The translations under genes and the position numbers were made by a program. A stretch of DNA of 64,000 bases. Origin: Hungatella hathewayi (GTDB taxonomy: Bacteria; Bacillota; Clostridia; Lachnospirales; Lachnospiraceae). Positions 17,658 through 25,811 of this stretch are shown piece by piece (position 1 is the first letter of the stretch; each line of letters opens with the position of its first letter). The stretch lies in the NCBI GenBank assembly GCA_025149285.1, contig CP102274.1, forward strand, positions 2,557,501 through 2,621,500. Direction: 5' to 3'. The notes under the pieces were generated by a model. That model searched no databases and was not told the DNA's origin. It was given only the letters and a program-made list of their open reading frames with translations.

Positions 17658-19145
17658 ATGGGAAAGCCAACAGGATTTTTAGAATATGACAGAATGACAG
17701 GAAGGGCGGCAGACCCCAAAAGCCGGATTAAGAATTACGATGAATTCCACCTTCCACTTTCGGAGAAGGAGCAGAGATGCCAGGGAGCCCGCTGCATGGA
17801 CTGCGGCGTGCCGTTCTGCCAGTCGGGAGTGATGATAAAGGGAATGGTTTCCGGCTGTCCCCTGAACAATCTGATCCCGGAATGGAACGATCTGGTCTAT
17901 ACGGGGACGTGGGACCAGGCGTATAACCGTTTAAAAAAGACCAACAGCTTTCCGGAGTTTACCTCCCGGGTGTGTCCGGCTCCTTGTGAAGCGGCTTGCA
18001 CCTGCGGGTTAAACGGAACTCCGGTGGCGATTAAGGAGAATGAGGGAGCCATTATACGGCGTGCTTATGAGACGGGTATCGCCGGCCCGAAGCCGCCGAA
18101 GATCAGGACCGGGAAAACGGTGGCCGTCATCGGCTCCGGACCGGCCGGTCTGGCTGCGGCGGACCAGTTAAATAAGCGGGGCCACAGTGTGACGGTGTTC
18201 GAGCGGGAGGACCGCATCGGTGGTCTGCTGATGTATGGAATCCCCAATATGAAGCTGGAAAAATGGGTGATTGACCGGAAGGTGGAGGTGATGAAGGAGG
18301 AGGGAATCTCGTTTGTCACAGGAGCCGATGTGGGAAAGAACCACAAGGCAAAGGATATCTTAAAGGATTTTGACCGCGTGATCCTGGCCTGCGGTGCGTC
18401 CAATCCCCGCGATATTAAGGTGCCGGGAAGAGACTCGGAGGGTATTTATTTTGCGGTGGATTTTCTCAAATCCACGACGAAGAGTCTTCTGAATTCCAAT
18501 ATGCAGGATAAGTCGTATCTGCCGGCGAAGGGAAAGCATGTGATTGTCATCGGAGGCGGTGATACGGGGAATGACTGTGTGGGGACCGTCATCCGCCACG
18601 GCTGTGCGTCGGTTCTTCAGCTGGAAATGATGCCGAAGCTTCCTGAGAAGAGGACGCCTGACAACAGCTGGCCGGAATGGCCGCGGGTGACGAAGACGGA
18701 TTACGGTCAGGAGGAAGCCATCGCCGTGTTTGGCTCCGATCCCAGGCTGTATCAGACGACGGTGAAGGAGTTTGTAAAGGATAAGAACGGAAAAGTGGCA
18801 AAAGCCGTGCTTCTTTCGCTGGAACCGAAAAAGGATGAGAAGACGGGCCGGATCACGATGGAACCGGTGGCCGGAAGCGAGAAGGAGGCAGCTGCTGATC
18901 TGGTACTGATTGCCGCGGGATTTTCAGGGTGCCAGAGTTATGTGGCGGATGCCTTCGGTGTGAAGCTGAATGCAGGAATGAATGTGGAGACAGAGGCAGG
19001 AAGATATAAGACGAATGTGGAGCGGGTGTTTACCGCAGGGGATATGCGGAGAGGGCAGTCGCTGGTGGTCTGGGCGATCCGGGAAGGAAGAGAGGCGGCG
19101 AAGGAGGTCGATGAGAACCTGATGGGGTATACGCTGCTGGAGTAA
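17658..19145 (+). CDS. gltD: Glutamate synthase (NADPH) small subunit
   Basis: Supplies electrons from NADPH through FAD and 4Fe-4S clusters to the large subunit. The N-terminal cluster cysteines are in RCQGARCMDCGVPFC (about residues 39-53), SGCPLNNLIPEWN and RVCPAPCEAACTCG. The FAD fold is AVIGSGPAGLAAADQL at about 155-170, and the NADPH fold VIVIGGGDTGNDCVGT at about 295-310. The C-terminal FAD motif is FTAGDMRRGQSLVVWAI. ATG 17658 has GAGGAGG 6 bases upstream; the GTG at 17643 overlapping gltB is less likely. 495 aa is normal. Confidence 0.97.
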   Translation: MGKPTGFLEYDRMTGRAADPKSRIKNYDEFHLPLSEKEQRCQGARCMDCGVPFCQSGVMIKGMVSGCPLNNLIPEWNDLVYTGTWDQAYNRLKKTNSFPEFTSRVCPAPCEAACTCGLNGTPVAIKENEGAIIRRAYETGIAGPKPPKIRTGKTVAVIGSGPAGLAAADQLNKRGHSVTVFEREDRIGGLLMYGIPNMKLEKWVIDRKVEVMKEEGISFVTGADVGKNHKAKDILKDFDRVILACGASNPRDIKVPGRDSEGIYFAVDFLKSTTKSLLNSNMQDKSYLPAKGKHVIVIGGGDTGNDCVGTVIRHGCASVLQLEMMPKLPEKRTPDNSWPEWPRVTKTDYGQEEAIAVFGSDPRLYQTTVKEFVKDKNGKVAKAVLLSLEPKKDEKTGRITMEPVAGSEKEAAADLVLIAAGFSGCQSYVADAFGVKLNAGMNVETEAGRYKTNVERVFTAGDMRRGQSLVVWAIREGREAAKEVDENLMGYTLLE

Positions 19146-19191
19146 ATGTGATGAAGTTGGACGGGGAGAACACAGGAGACTGGGAGAAGAA

Positions 19192-19238
19192 AAATAAAAG
19201 CCGGAAATCTTTAGCTGCAGGATTTCCGGCTTTTATTT
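19192..19238. terminator. Bidirectional terminator between gltD and ychF
   Basis: An 18-bp perfect stem, AAATAAAAGCCGGAAATC (19192-19209) with its complement at 19221-19238. T-rich on both strands, so it serves the convergent gltD and ychF. Confidence 0.9.
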
Positions 19239-19268
19239 CACGGTAATTGCTATGAATGCAGTGGCTGG

Positions 19269-20366
19269 TTATACGTTGAATCGGAAGAGTACAACATCCC
19301 CGTCTTTTACCACATACTCTTTTCCTTCCATTCGCACAAGGCCCTTTTCCTTAGCCGCTGTATAAGTGCCGCAGTCGAGGAGATCCTGGTAGTTGACTAC
19401 CTCAGCTTTGATGAAGCCGCGCTCGAAATCGGAGTGGATCTTGCCGGCGGCCTGGGGGGCCTTGGTTCCCACTTTGATGGTCCATGCTCTCGTCTCTGTT
19501 GGGCCTGCCGTTAAATAGCTGATGAGGCCCAGGAGATGATAGCTGGCGGCGATCAGTTTTTCGAGGCCGGATTCGGTAAGGCCTAAGTCCTCTAAGAACA
19601 TCTTGCGCTCGTCCTCCTCCAGTTCGGCAATTTCCTGCTCAATCTGGGCACAGATAACGAACACTTCGCTGCCGTTCCCCGCCGCGAAGCCGCGGACCTG
19701 CTTTACGTATTCATTGGATGCACCGTCGTCGGCCAGGTCGTCTTCGCTTACGTTGGCGGCGAAGATGACCGGCTTGTAAGTGAGAAGATTTAAGGAGGCA
19801 ACGAATTCCTGTGCATCGTCATCATCAAATTCCATGCTGCGGGCCAGCTTGCCATCTTCTAAGTGAGCCTTCACCGCCTTTAAGATCTCCAGCTCTTTTG
19901 CCAGAGATTTATCGTTAAAAGCGCTCTTTGCCGTCTTGGAGATTCGTCTCTCCAGAATCTCCAGATCGGAGAAGATCAGCTCTAAATCGATGGTATCAAT
20001 ATCTCTTAAGGGATCCACACTGCCATCCACGTGGATGACGTTGCCATCCTCGAAGCAGCGGACAACGTGTACAATGGCGTCCACTTCTCTGATGTTGGAA
20101 AGAAACTGGTTTCCCAGACCTTCGCCCTTGGAAGCGCCTTTTACGAGTCCTGCGATGTCCACAAATTCGATGACCGCGGGAGTGATTTTTGCTGAGTCAT
20201 AGAGAGCGGCCAGCTTTCCCAGGCGCTCATCCGGCACGGGAACCACGCCTACGTTTGGATCAATCGTACAGAACGGATAGTTGGCCGATTCCGCGCCGGC
20301 CTTTGTAAGAGAGTTGAAGAGTGTGCTTTTACCTACATTCGGCAGTCCAATAATTCCTAATTTCAT
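19269..20366 (-). CDS. ychF: YchF/Ola1-type P-loop ATPase, 5' end rebuilt by ICE insertion
   Basis: Obg-family nucleotide-binding protein that prefers ATP and associates with ribosomes and stress responses. G1 is [14 protein letters not shown] (residues 7-20), G3 [16 protein letters not shown], and the G4 site reads NVSE instead of NKxD, the known reason for ATP preference. A coiled-coil insert and a C-terminal TGS domain complete 365 aa. The first 11 coding bases, ATGAAATTAGG, are one copy of the ICE direct repeat. Upstream DNA is element DNA with only a weak ACAGG ribosome site 12 bases away. The native start region is at 58,821-58,890. Expression may depend on read-through from int, whose stop is 54 bp upstream. 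Confidence 0.95.
   Translation of the reverse strand: MKLGIIGLPNVGKSTLFNSLTKAGAESANYPFCTIDPNVGVVPVPDERLGKLAALYDSAKITPAVIEFVDIAGLVKGASKGEGLGNQFLSNIREVDAIVHVVRCFEDGNVIHVDGSVDPLRDIDTIDLELIFSDLEILERRISKTAKSAFNDKSLAKELEILKAVKAHLEDGKLARSMEFDDDDAQEFVASLNLLTYKPVIFAANVSEDDLADDGASNEYVKQVRGFAAGNGSEVFVICAQIEQEIAELEEDERKMFLEDLGLTESGLEKLIAASYHLLGLISYLTAGPTETRAWTIKVGTKAPQAAGKIHSDFERGFIKAEVVNYQDLLDCGTYTAAKEKGLVRMEGKEYVVKDGDVVLFRFNV
20356..20366. repeat. attL-side 11-bp direct repeat (ychF codons 1-4)
   Basis: CCTAATTTCAT, the complement of ATGAAATTAGG, the start of ychF. The same 11 bases at 58821-58831 close the element. Confidence 0.75.
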
Positions 20367-20385
20367 TTTACTATTTACCTGTCCG

Positions 20386-20449
20386 AAAACCCTTGATTTA
20401 TCGGGGTTTTCGCCTTTCTTTAGATTTCTTGTACGCCCTTTTTACGCCC
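20386..20449. repeat. Left-end integrase site candidates
   Basis: An inverted core-like motif AAAACCCTTG-N7-GGGGTTTT (20386-20410) resembles 58741-58765 at the other end, with the middle seven bases different. A double TACGCCC/ACGCCC motif (20432-20449), inside the last codons of int, resembles 58668-58686. These fit core-type and arm-type binding sites of a tyrosine integrase, by inference. Confidence 0.45.
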
Positions 20450-21640
20450 TTTTTTTGAAACTGGCGGCGTAGCCTGTTGAAATTGGCGTATTGCATTTAC
20501 CAGTGATTCGTCCGTAACATGAACATATCTGTCCATTGTTGTTTTTATACTTGCGTGTCCCAAGAGTTGTTGTAAAACTTTTGGTTGAACGCCGCGCTCA
20601 ATGGCGCGTGTAGCATAAGTATGTCGCAAGGCGTGCATACAAAAGCGTTTTATACCTGCTTCATCACACAATTTGTATAAATGTGTATCGTAAGAACTGT
20701 TTTTTGCGGGTTCTCCTGTTCGCCAGTTGACAAAAACTAAGTCACGCATAATAAGACATTTATTCTCGCCTGTCCTACTGTCGATATACTCCAAAACCTG
20801 TGAAAGTGTTTCGGAAGATTTTCGACTGTCCTTTTCATCATAGCAACTTTTGAGAATAGAATACGCCTTATCAGTAAGGGGAATGGTACGATAACTTTTC
20901 TGTGTCTTAGGTGGTCCCGCACGCCAATATCCTTGGCTGTGCCGATACTCCAAACTTTTATTTACTGTCAGCGTCCTGTTCTTCCAGTCGATAGCGTCCC
21001 ATGTCAAACCAATCATTTCAGCCGTTCTCAATCCTGTTTCCAGTAACAAAGCATATTGTCTGTAATTATGAGAACGCGCTGCGGCTTCAAGAAATTTTTC
21101 CTGTTCTTCGACAGTCAAGTATTTAATATCATCTACCGCCCGAACTGGTTTCGTATAACGAACACCATTCATAGGGTGTTTTGCGATAATATCATTCATA
21201 ACTGCTGATTTTAACATGGTTCCCATTGTGATATACGCCTGCCTAATGGTTGAACCTGCATAAGTCGTTTCCATTCGATTTAGAACAGCTTTACAGTGCA
21301 TAGGCTTTACATCAGCAATACACATAGCCCCGATTACTGGTTGAATGTTCCATTTATAACGCTCCTGATAATTCCTTTTGGTATTAGGAGCAAGGTCACA
21401 AACGATATTTTCAATCCAATAAGTAAACCACTTATCTACCGTCATATCGGGAGAAGTGACTATAAGATTATGTCGTTCTTCATATCTTGCGTCAGCAAGC
21501 CAGTTTTTCGCTTCCGGCAGCGTTTCAAAATATCTTTCCTTACGTTTACCGTTTTTTGAATAATATCTTGCGGAATATAACCCGTCCTTTCTTTGATATA
21601 TGCCTTTGCCGCACTCTTTACCTTTTAGATTTTTTCCCAT
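20420..21640 (-). CDS. int: ICE tyrosine integrase
   Basis: Catalyses integration and excision of the element. The N-terminus (GIYQRKDGLYSARYYSKNGK, about residues 11-30) is an arm-DNA-binding, AP2-like domain; a SAM-like core-binding domain follows. The catalytic residues are all present: Arg in LETGLRTAEMIGL, His-x-x-Arg in HALRHTYATRAIERG, His in LLGHASIKTTM and the nucleophile Tyr in MDRYVH. I chose the ATG at 21640, which has GAGGAGG upstream, over an earlier start that would add 25 residues. 406 aa, of the size of Tn916/Tn1549 integrases. Its stop is 54 bases from the ychF start on the same strand. Confidence 0.95.
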   Translation of the reverse strand: MGKNLKGKECGKGIYQRKDGLYSARYYSKNGKRKERYFETLPEAKNWLADARYEERHNLIVTSPDMTVDKWFTYWIENIVCDLAPNTKRNYQERYKWNIQPVIGAMCIADVKPMHCKAVLNRMETTYAGSTIRQAYITMGTMLKSAVMNDIIAKHPMNGVRYTKPVRAVDDIKYLTVEEQEKFLEAAARSHNYRQYALLLETGLRTAEMIGLTWDAIDWKNRTLTVNKSLEYRHSQGYWRAGPPKTQKSYRTIPLTDKAYSILKSCYDEKDSRKSSETLSQVLEYIDSRTGENKCLIMRDLVFVNWRTGEPAKNSSYDTHLYKLCDEAGIKRFCMHALRHTYATRAIERGVQPKVLQQLLGHASIKTTMDRYVHVTDESLVNAIRQFQQATPPVSKKGRKKGVQEI

Positions 21641-21750
21641 TGTTAGGCCTCCTCTTTTATCGGAAGATAGCCCAATGCAACTATATATTATAGCATAGGA
21701 GCTCCGATTTCTCAAGATGTTTCGGCTAATATTACCGGGCTTTTGGATTG

Positions 21751-22023
21751 TTATATCACTGTCTCCCGGCGAATGTAATCTTCAAACTCGCGCCGTTTTA
21801 CCAGCTTTCGGGTACCGACATATAGTACGAAAGGACAATTTGGCTGTTTAAGCATGGCATCAATCTTGTTGATACCGATATTGCTGTATTCAGCCGCTTC
21901 CCGTATAGTCAAAGTCATTTTAAGGTGGATCGGAACTTTTTCCTCACCATCTCTGCCCGCTGCGTATAGTCCTTTGCTGTCGTGCAGCATCGGGGGCAGC
22001 GGATAATTGTTTCTTCTATCCAT
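21751..22023 (-). CDS. xis: Excisionase (Tn916 Xis-like)
   Basis: A small winged-helix DNA-bending protein that directs Int towards excision. The 90-aa product contains LTIREAAEYSNIGINKIDAM (about residues 38-57), the helix-turn-helix of MerR/Xis type, and VGTRKLVKRREFEDYI near the C-terminus, as in Tn916 Xis. A strong AGGAGGGGG site precedes the ATG. It lies just upstream of int on the same strand, the normal order, with about 110 bases between them. Confidence 0.88.
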   Translation of the reverse strand: MDRRNNYPLPPMLHDSKGLYAAGRDGEEKVPIHLKMTLTIREAAEYSNIGINKIDAMLKQPNCPFVLYVGTRKLVKRREFEDYIRRETVI

Positions 22024-22426
22024 AGAGTTACCCCCTCCTGAAGTGCTAAAAGGTTAAAGGAATAATGGGCTTTAATCGGACGGCTGTTAGCAGCAGCCTC
22101 ACAGGGGTTTCACCTCGGCCCATGCTTATGGGTGCGCCGCGCAATGCTGTGTGGGCGTTCAACGCGGGAGTATCATTATGTGTTTTGCGCTGTCGTCGCC
22201 CACAAAGCCGCTACGCTTGTTTTGCGGCGTGGTATAGATCGCTCGCCCTGAATAGGGGTCATGGCGCACCCGCCGTATGGCTCGGCGCAAAAGGAACGTA
22301 TCCGATTTGCCCTATACTGCGCCGCCGTTATCTTGCGGTGCTTTCTTTGTCAAAGTGCAAACAGGCTTTTTGCTGACACCTGCGAAACGGAAAAGGGGGA
22401 TTAAGGCGTTTCGCTGCGTGTGTCGT
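22024..22426. other. Intergenic region upstream of xis, no supported gene
   Basis: About 400 bp, GC-rich, with short inverted repeats but no frame with both a ribosome site and a recognisable product. The plus-strand frames here look like shadows. It may hold promoters or sites controlling xis-int. Confidence 0.4.
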
Positions 22427-22681
22427 TTAATCAGCCTTAAATCTGAGGACTGTCCTCATCAGTTTGGCTTGCAGCCTTTCGCGGATGTCCTCGTCCACGC
22501 CGTAATAGGCGTTGCCTCTCTCGTCATAGAGCTTTCGCATGGAAAGGCTTGCGATATATCCGCTGAAATGCTGCACCGCCAATTTCATAGCCTCCGGATC
22601 GCCCTTTGTTGCCGCCAAAATGATTGGATAAGGAACAAGAGCGACTTCCGGGCTTTCATACTTACCATTCATCCCATTCAT
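22427..22681 (-). CDS. HTH_16-type helix-turn-helix protein of conjugative transposons
   Basis: An 84-aa protein resembling the Orf8 protein of Tn916 (HTH_16 domain family). The characteristic part, PIILAATKGDPEAMKLAVQH and a later RERLQAKLMRTVLRF, resembles the start of a sigma-factor region 2. It is encoded directly after the sigma-like gene and overlaps its 3' end by 20 bp, so the two are translated together. In related elements the pair regulates transfer and excision; the precise role here is inferred. Confidence 0.8.
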   Translation of the reverse strand: MNGMNGKYESPEVALVPYPIILAATKGDPEAMKLAVQHFSGYIASLSMRKLYDERGNAYYGVDEDIRERLQAKLMRTVLRFKAD

Positions 22682-23108
22682 CAGCGTGTCCCTCCAAATA
22701 CTTTTTCAGCAGCTCGAAAGAGCTTGTCCGCCGATACTGGATCGTGCTGCGCGGTGCGTCAAAGAGCTTACCGATCTCTGTATCAGTCATTCCGGCAAAG
22801 TAGTACAGAAGTACCGCCTTGCGCTTTTCCTCCGGCAATGTGCGGAGGGCTTCGGCTATGAGCTTCGCCGTGATCTTCTTTCCCGCTGCGTAGTAGCCCG
22901 GCTCTGTATCCTCATGGCCGCCGTAAAAATAGCTGTCATAGGTGCAAAGCTGGTCTTGCTCCTGCGGGGTCAAATCGGAAAAGCTCACTTCCTTTGCTCT
23001 GCGCCTCTTGATTTCTTTGTGGGCGTTGGCGGCTTCGTTCCGCAAAGCCCGCTTGCAGAAACTTTGAAAGGCGCATTGCTTTTGAAACTCCAAGCGATTA
23101 GGTTGCAT
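22662..23108 (-). CDS. Sigma-70-like regulator (Tn916 Orf7-like)
   Basis: A short sigma-factor-like protein of 148 aa. The C-terminal half is a region-4 helix-turn-helix: LRTLPEEKRKAVLLYYFAG (about residues 91-109) followed by MTDTEIGKLFDAPRSTIQYR. The N-terminal part has basic SFCKRALRNEAANAHKEI, unlike full region 2. In Tn916-type elements the homologous Orf7 is a regulator of transfer and excision genes. GAGGTGAGACG gives a good ribosome site. Overlap with the following HTH_16 gene indicates coupling. Confidence 0.85.
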   Translation of the reverse strand: MQPNRLEFQKQCAFQSFCKRALRNEAANAHKEIKRRRAKEVSFSDLTPQEQDQLCTYDSYFYGGHEDTEPGYYAAGKKITAKLIAEALRTLPEEKRKAVLLYYFAGMTDTEIGKLFDAPRSTIQYRRTSSFELLKKYLEGHADEWDEW

Positions 23109-23229
23109 CGTCTCACCTCCTTTCTGGCCGAAAGGCGGCTCGCTGGTACATCCCCTTTTCGCGTATGACTACAACCGATTTTTTGAAATGCCAAAGAATC
23201 GGGGAAACTTTCTGAAAAAAACTTTGAAA

Positions 23230-23268
23230 AAAACAGAAAAAGCCCCGACTGCATGAAGCAGCCGAGGC
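23230..23268 (-). terminator. Minus-strand terminator upstream of the sigma-like gene
   Basis: Reading leftwards, GCCTCGGCTGC and GCAGTCGGGGC pair with two G-T pairs, and TTTTTCTGTTTTTT follows. Confidence 0.7.
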
Positions 23269-23480
23269 AAAATAGGAACCTACAACAGCAGGGGGATGAT
23301 TATGTTGTTTCTTTACACGGACGCAAAGGGGTACGGAGTTGCGATTGCTTTTTTTTGCAGGTTAAGGATATGAAGATCAGACGGACATAAAATGAACACG
23401 ACGACACCTCCTTGCAGCCGCCGTGTTCCGAGAATAGAGTGACGCTATACAGCCTCCGTATCCCTTTTCAAAACAGGAAA

Positions 23481-23518
23481 ACGGCGGTTTGAAATTGTGT
23501 TCGTTTCAAAACCGCCGT
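23481..23518 (-). terminator. Terminator of the siderophore-transport cargo operon
   Basis: ACGGCGGTTTGAAA (23481-23494) pairs with TTTCAAAACCGCCGT (23504-23518) with one bulge; TTTTCCTGTTTTG follows on the minus strand. It lies about 85 bases beyond the DtxR-type gene. Confidence 0.75.
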
Positions 23519-23603
23519 CAGATCAGATCATATTATCTTTTAAGGACATCCCGCAATTCTGACAACGGTTTTAGGGTTGCAATAATGGAAAAAGATTGCA
23601 CAT

Positions 23604-24032
23604 TTAATTATCTTCCTTTGTACTGTTCTTACTTTCAGTCACAAGCTGACAGGAATCCGCAAACGGGCAGGTGTTTTGCTTCTGCTCCTTTAAGACATGG
23701 AACGATTCATGGCTGATTGTGTGTTCCATACGGCAGGCTTCTTCCTCCGCAATCGCAGTATCAACACCGGCACCGGCAAGGTGCTTTGCAAAAAACTGAT
23801 AGCGTTCATAAAGTTTTTCCGCCGTTTCTTGACCCAAAGCGGTAAGGTGCAGAAAGTGGTCGCTGTCTTTCGTGAGAAAACCTCCTTCGCGTAACAGCTT
23901 TACTGCATGACTGACGCTGGGTTTGGAAACGCCCATGTAAGCCGCGACATCAACGGAGCGCACTTTACCGTTATTCTTTTGCAGAATCAGGATTGCTTTT
24001 AGGTAATCTTCCCCGGAGGAATGTAGAACCAT
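23604..24032 (-). CDS. DtxR-family iron-dependent repressor
   Basis: Metal-sensing repressor. Residues 5-60 form the winged helix, with SVDVAAYMGVSKPSVSHAVK as the recognition region. The dimerisation/metal domain includes EEEACRMEHTISHES: the Cys-x2-Glu-His order matches the iron-binding site of DtxR/IdeR, whereas MntR-type sensors lack that Cys, so iron is the likely signal. The C-terminal SH3-like domain is absent; the protein ends after CPFADSC. I chose the ATG with AAAGGAGG eight bases upstream (24032), three codons inside the longest frame. It is last in the iron-transport operon, so probably controls its own cargo. Confidence 0.85.
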   Translation of the reverse strand: MVLHSSGEDYLKAILILQKNNGKVRSVDVAAYMGVSKPSVSHAVKLLREGGFLTKDSDHFLHLTALGQETAEKLYERYQFFAKHLAGAGVDTAIAEEEACRMEHTISHESFHVLKEQKQNTCPFADSCQLVTESKNSTKEDN

Positions 24033-24062
24033 AAGGCACACCTCCTTTTATGCTTGCTCTCG

Positions 24063-25811
24063 TTAAATACTCCAGGACGAGGCTTCATACTGAATATTCC
24101 ACAGCTTTTGGTACAATCCGTCCTGTGAGACAAGCTGATCGTGTGTTCCGCGCTGCGTTATTTTCCCGTTTTCTAATACAAGAATCTGATCGACATTTTT
24201 TATTGTAGATAGTTTGTGCGCTATCATAATGACGGTCTTGTCTTGCAACAACTCCTGTAAGGCCATCTGGATCATAAGCTCATTTTCTACGTCCATGTTC
24301 GCTGTTACCTCATCGAGCAATACAATAGGAGCATCCTTTATAATTGCTCGCGCAATGGATAGTCGCTGCTTTTCACCGCCAGATAGTTTTGTTCCACCTT
24401 CCCCCAACACGGTATCATATCCATTTTCGAGTTGCATAATAAATTCATGGCAGCGAGCGCGTTTGGCTGCTGCGACAACTTCATCCATACTTGCGCAAGG
24501 ATTTCCAAGCCGAATATTATTGAAAACGGTATCTTGAAATAACATCACATCCTGAAATACAAAGCTCAAATTGTGTAGCAGATATTCATAGGATACCGTC
24601 CGAATACTTTTTCCACCAACTTTTATTTCTCCTTGCTGCACATCCCAAAATCGTGCCAGCAAGTTGATGATTGTTGTCTTTCCGCTTCCTGACAAGCCCA
24701 CCAATGCGGTCGTCGTTTTTTCCGGCACACAAAATGATACCTGTTGTAAAACAGGTGTGCGATCATAAGCAAATGTGACATCCTGATAAGAAATATCAAA
24801 TTGTCTCGGCTGCTCTTTCCCGGAAATATTCTCCATAACGGATATTCCTTTGATTGCTTTCATGCGGTCTATGGACTGCTGTGTCATTTTTGAAAAGATA
24901 CTAAATATCCCCATAGCCTCAACCCCTTGAAAAAGGGTGAAAGAAGCAACAACTAACAGGAACAATCTCAAAAAATCAGCTTCGCCTCGAAGGTAAAGTA
25001 TTCCCGATAGAAGGACGGTTCCAGAGGTAATGAGACGAAACCAAAACTGAAAAGAGGCCATCGGGAACAAATGCGCAAGTTCATTCAAAATAGATGCTTT
25101 GCGAAGCCTTGTAAATATGAGCCTGATTCTTGACGCCTGTTCATTTTCCAGACAGCAGGATTTTAATATATGTATACCCCGGATAAACTCAACGGTTTCC
25201 TCGGTTACTTCTCCGATTAGTCTCTGCCGATTTAAATTTAGACGATCTTGTGTCGTGGCAAAATAGCGATAGGAAAACCACGCGGGGATCAAAAGAATAA
25301 CCGTTAAAACAAAAATCCTATAATCTACCTGAAAAAGGAATAATAAACCAATCAGTAGGGATGGAATCCCCATAGCAGCCTTTTCAATCACACCCAAACC
25401 TTCAATTTCCAGAAAGGCCGCGTCGGAAGTGATGGTTGAAACCAAATCGCCTAAATTTCTTCCTGTGAAGAAACCAAGTGAAACACGTTTTAGATGTTCT
25501 CCCAGCCGAATGCGCTCCTCACACATTGCCTTATATTCCGCCCCTGATCGCAGTCGCATTGTAAAATAACGCAGGAAAATGCGGATCAGAACGACAGCCA
25601 TCATTACACCCATATATAAAAAGACTGTTTCTTTACTTAACCTCGTTGTTGCGGTCGGATTAAATTCCGGCATTTCGGATACCATGAGATATGAGATAAT
25701 GAGCGGGATCATAAGTAGTACACCGTCACAGAAACTAAAAAGCAGGGAAACATAAAGCTGATATCGCTGACTTTGTATCAAGCGCACAAATTCTTTTATA
25801 GTTTTCAGCAT
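24063..25811 (-). CDS. ABC transporter, fused membrane and ATPase domains (YbtQ/IrtB-like)
   Basis: Half transporter with exporter fold. Six transmembrane segments occupy about residues 15-310. The nucleotide-binding domain has Walker A LVGLSGSGKTTIINLL (about 372-387), Q-loop FVFQDVMLFQD, signature LSGGEKQRLSIARA (about 477-490) and Walker B IVLLDEVTANMD. It overlaps the partner ABC gene by 7 bases, so the two proteins almost certainly form a heterodimer. Exporter-fold pairs beside an MptD protein and an iron repressor are the YbtPQ/IrtAB type, which import ferric siderophores. Substrate direction is inferred from context; a peptide or drug exporter cannot be excluded by sequence alone. Confidence 0.88.
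   Translation of the reverse strand: MLKTIKEFVRLIQSQRYQLYVSLLFSFCDGVLLMIPLIISYLMVSEMPEFNPTATTRLSKETVFLYMGVMMAVVLIRIFLRYFTMRLRSGAEYKAMCEERIRLGEHLKRVSLGFFTGRNLGDLVSTITSDAAFLEIEGLGVIEKAAMGIPSLLIGLLFLFQVDYRIFVLTVILLIPAWFSYRYFATTQDRLNLNRQRLIGEVTEETVEFIRGIHILKSCCLENEQASRIRLIFTRLRKASILNELAHLFPMASFQFWFRLITSGTVLLSGILYLRGEADFLRLFLLVVASFTLFQGVEAMGIFSIFSKMTQQSIDRMKAIKGISVMENISGKEQPRQFDISYQDVTFAYDRTPVLQQVSFCVPEKTTTALVGLSGSGKTTIINLLARFWDVQQGEIKVGGKSIRTVSYEYLLHNLSFVFQDVMLFQDTVFNNIRLGNPCASMDEVVAAAKRARCHEFIMQLENGYDTVLGEGGTKLSGGEKQRLSIARAIIKDAPIVLLDEVTANMDVENELMIQMALQELLQDKTVIMIAHKLSTIKNVDQILVLENGKITQRGTHDQLVSQDGLYQKLWNIQYEASSWSI

Larger units (their letters stand above)
23109..23603. other. Intergenic region with two minus-strand terminators and a possible 25-codon ORF
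   Basis: This stretch separates the cargo operon from the regulator pair. One terminator (23481-23518) closes the cargo operon; a second (23242-23268, then a T-rich run down to 23230) precedes the sigma-like gene. On the plus strand AGGGGG precedes ATGATTATG at 23296, giving a 25-codon frame to 23373 (MIMLFLYTDAKGYG...); it could be a leader peptide but support is slight. Confidence 0.5.

Noticed and set aside
22065..22861. Long plus-strand frames opposite xis, HTH_16 and sigma-like genes
   Set aside because: They are Arg/Cys/Ser-rich shadow translations of GC-rich DNA with no ribosome site; the minus-strand genes in the same place have family motifs.
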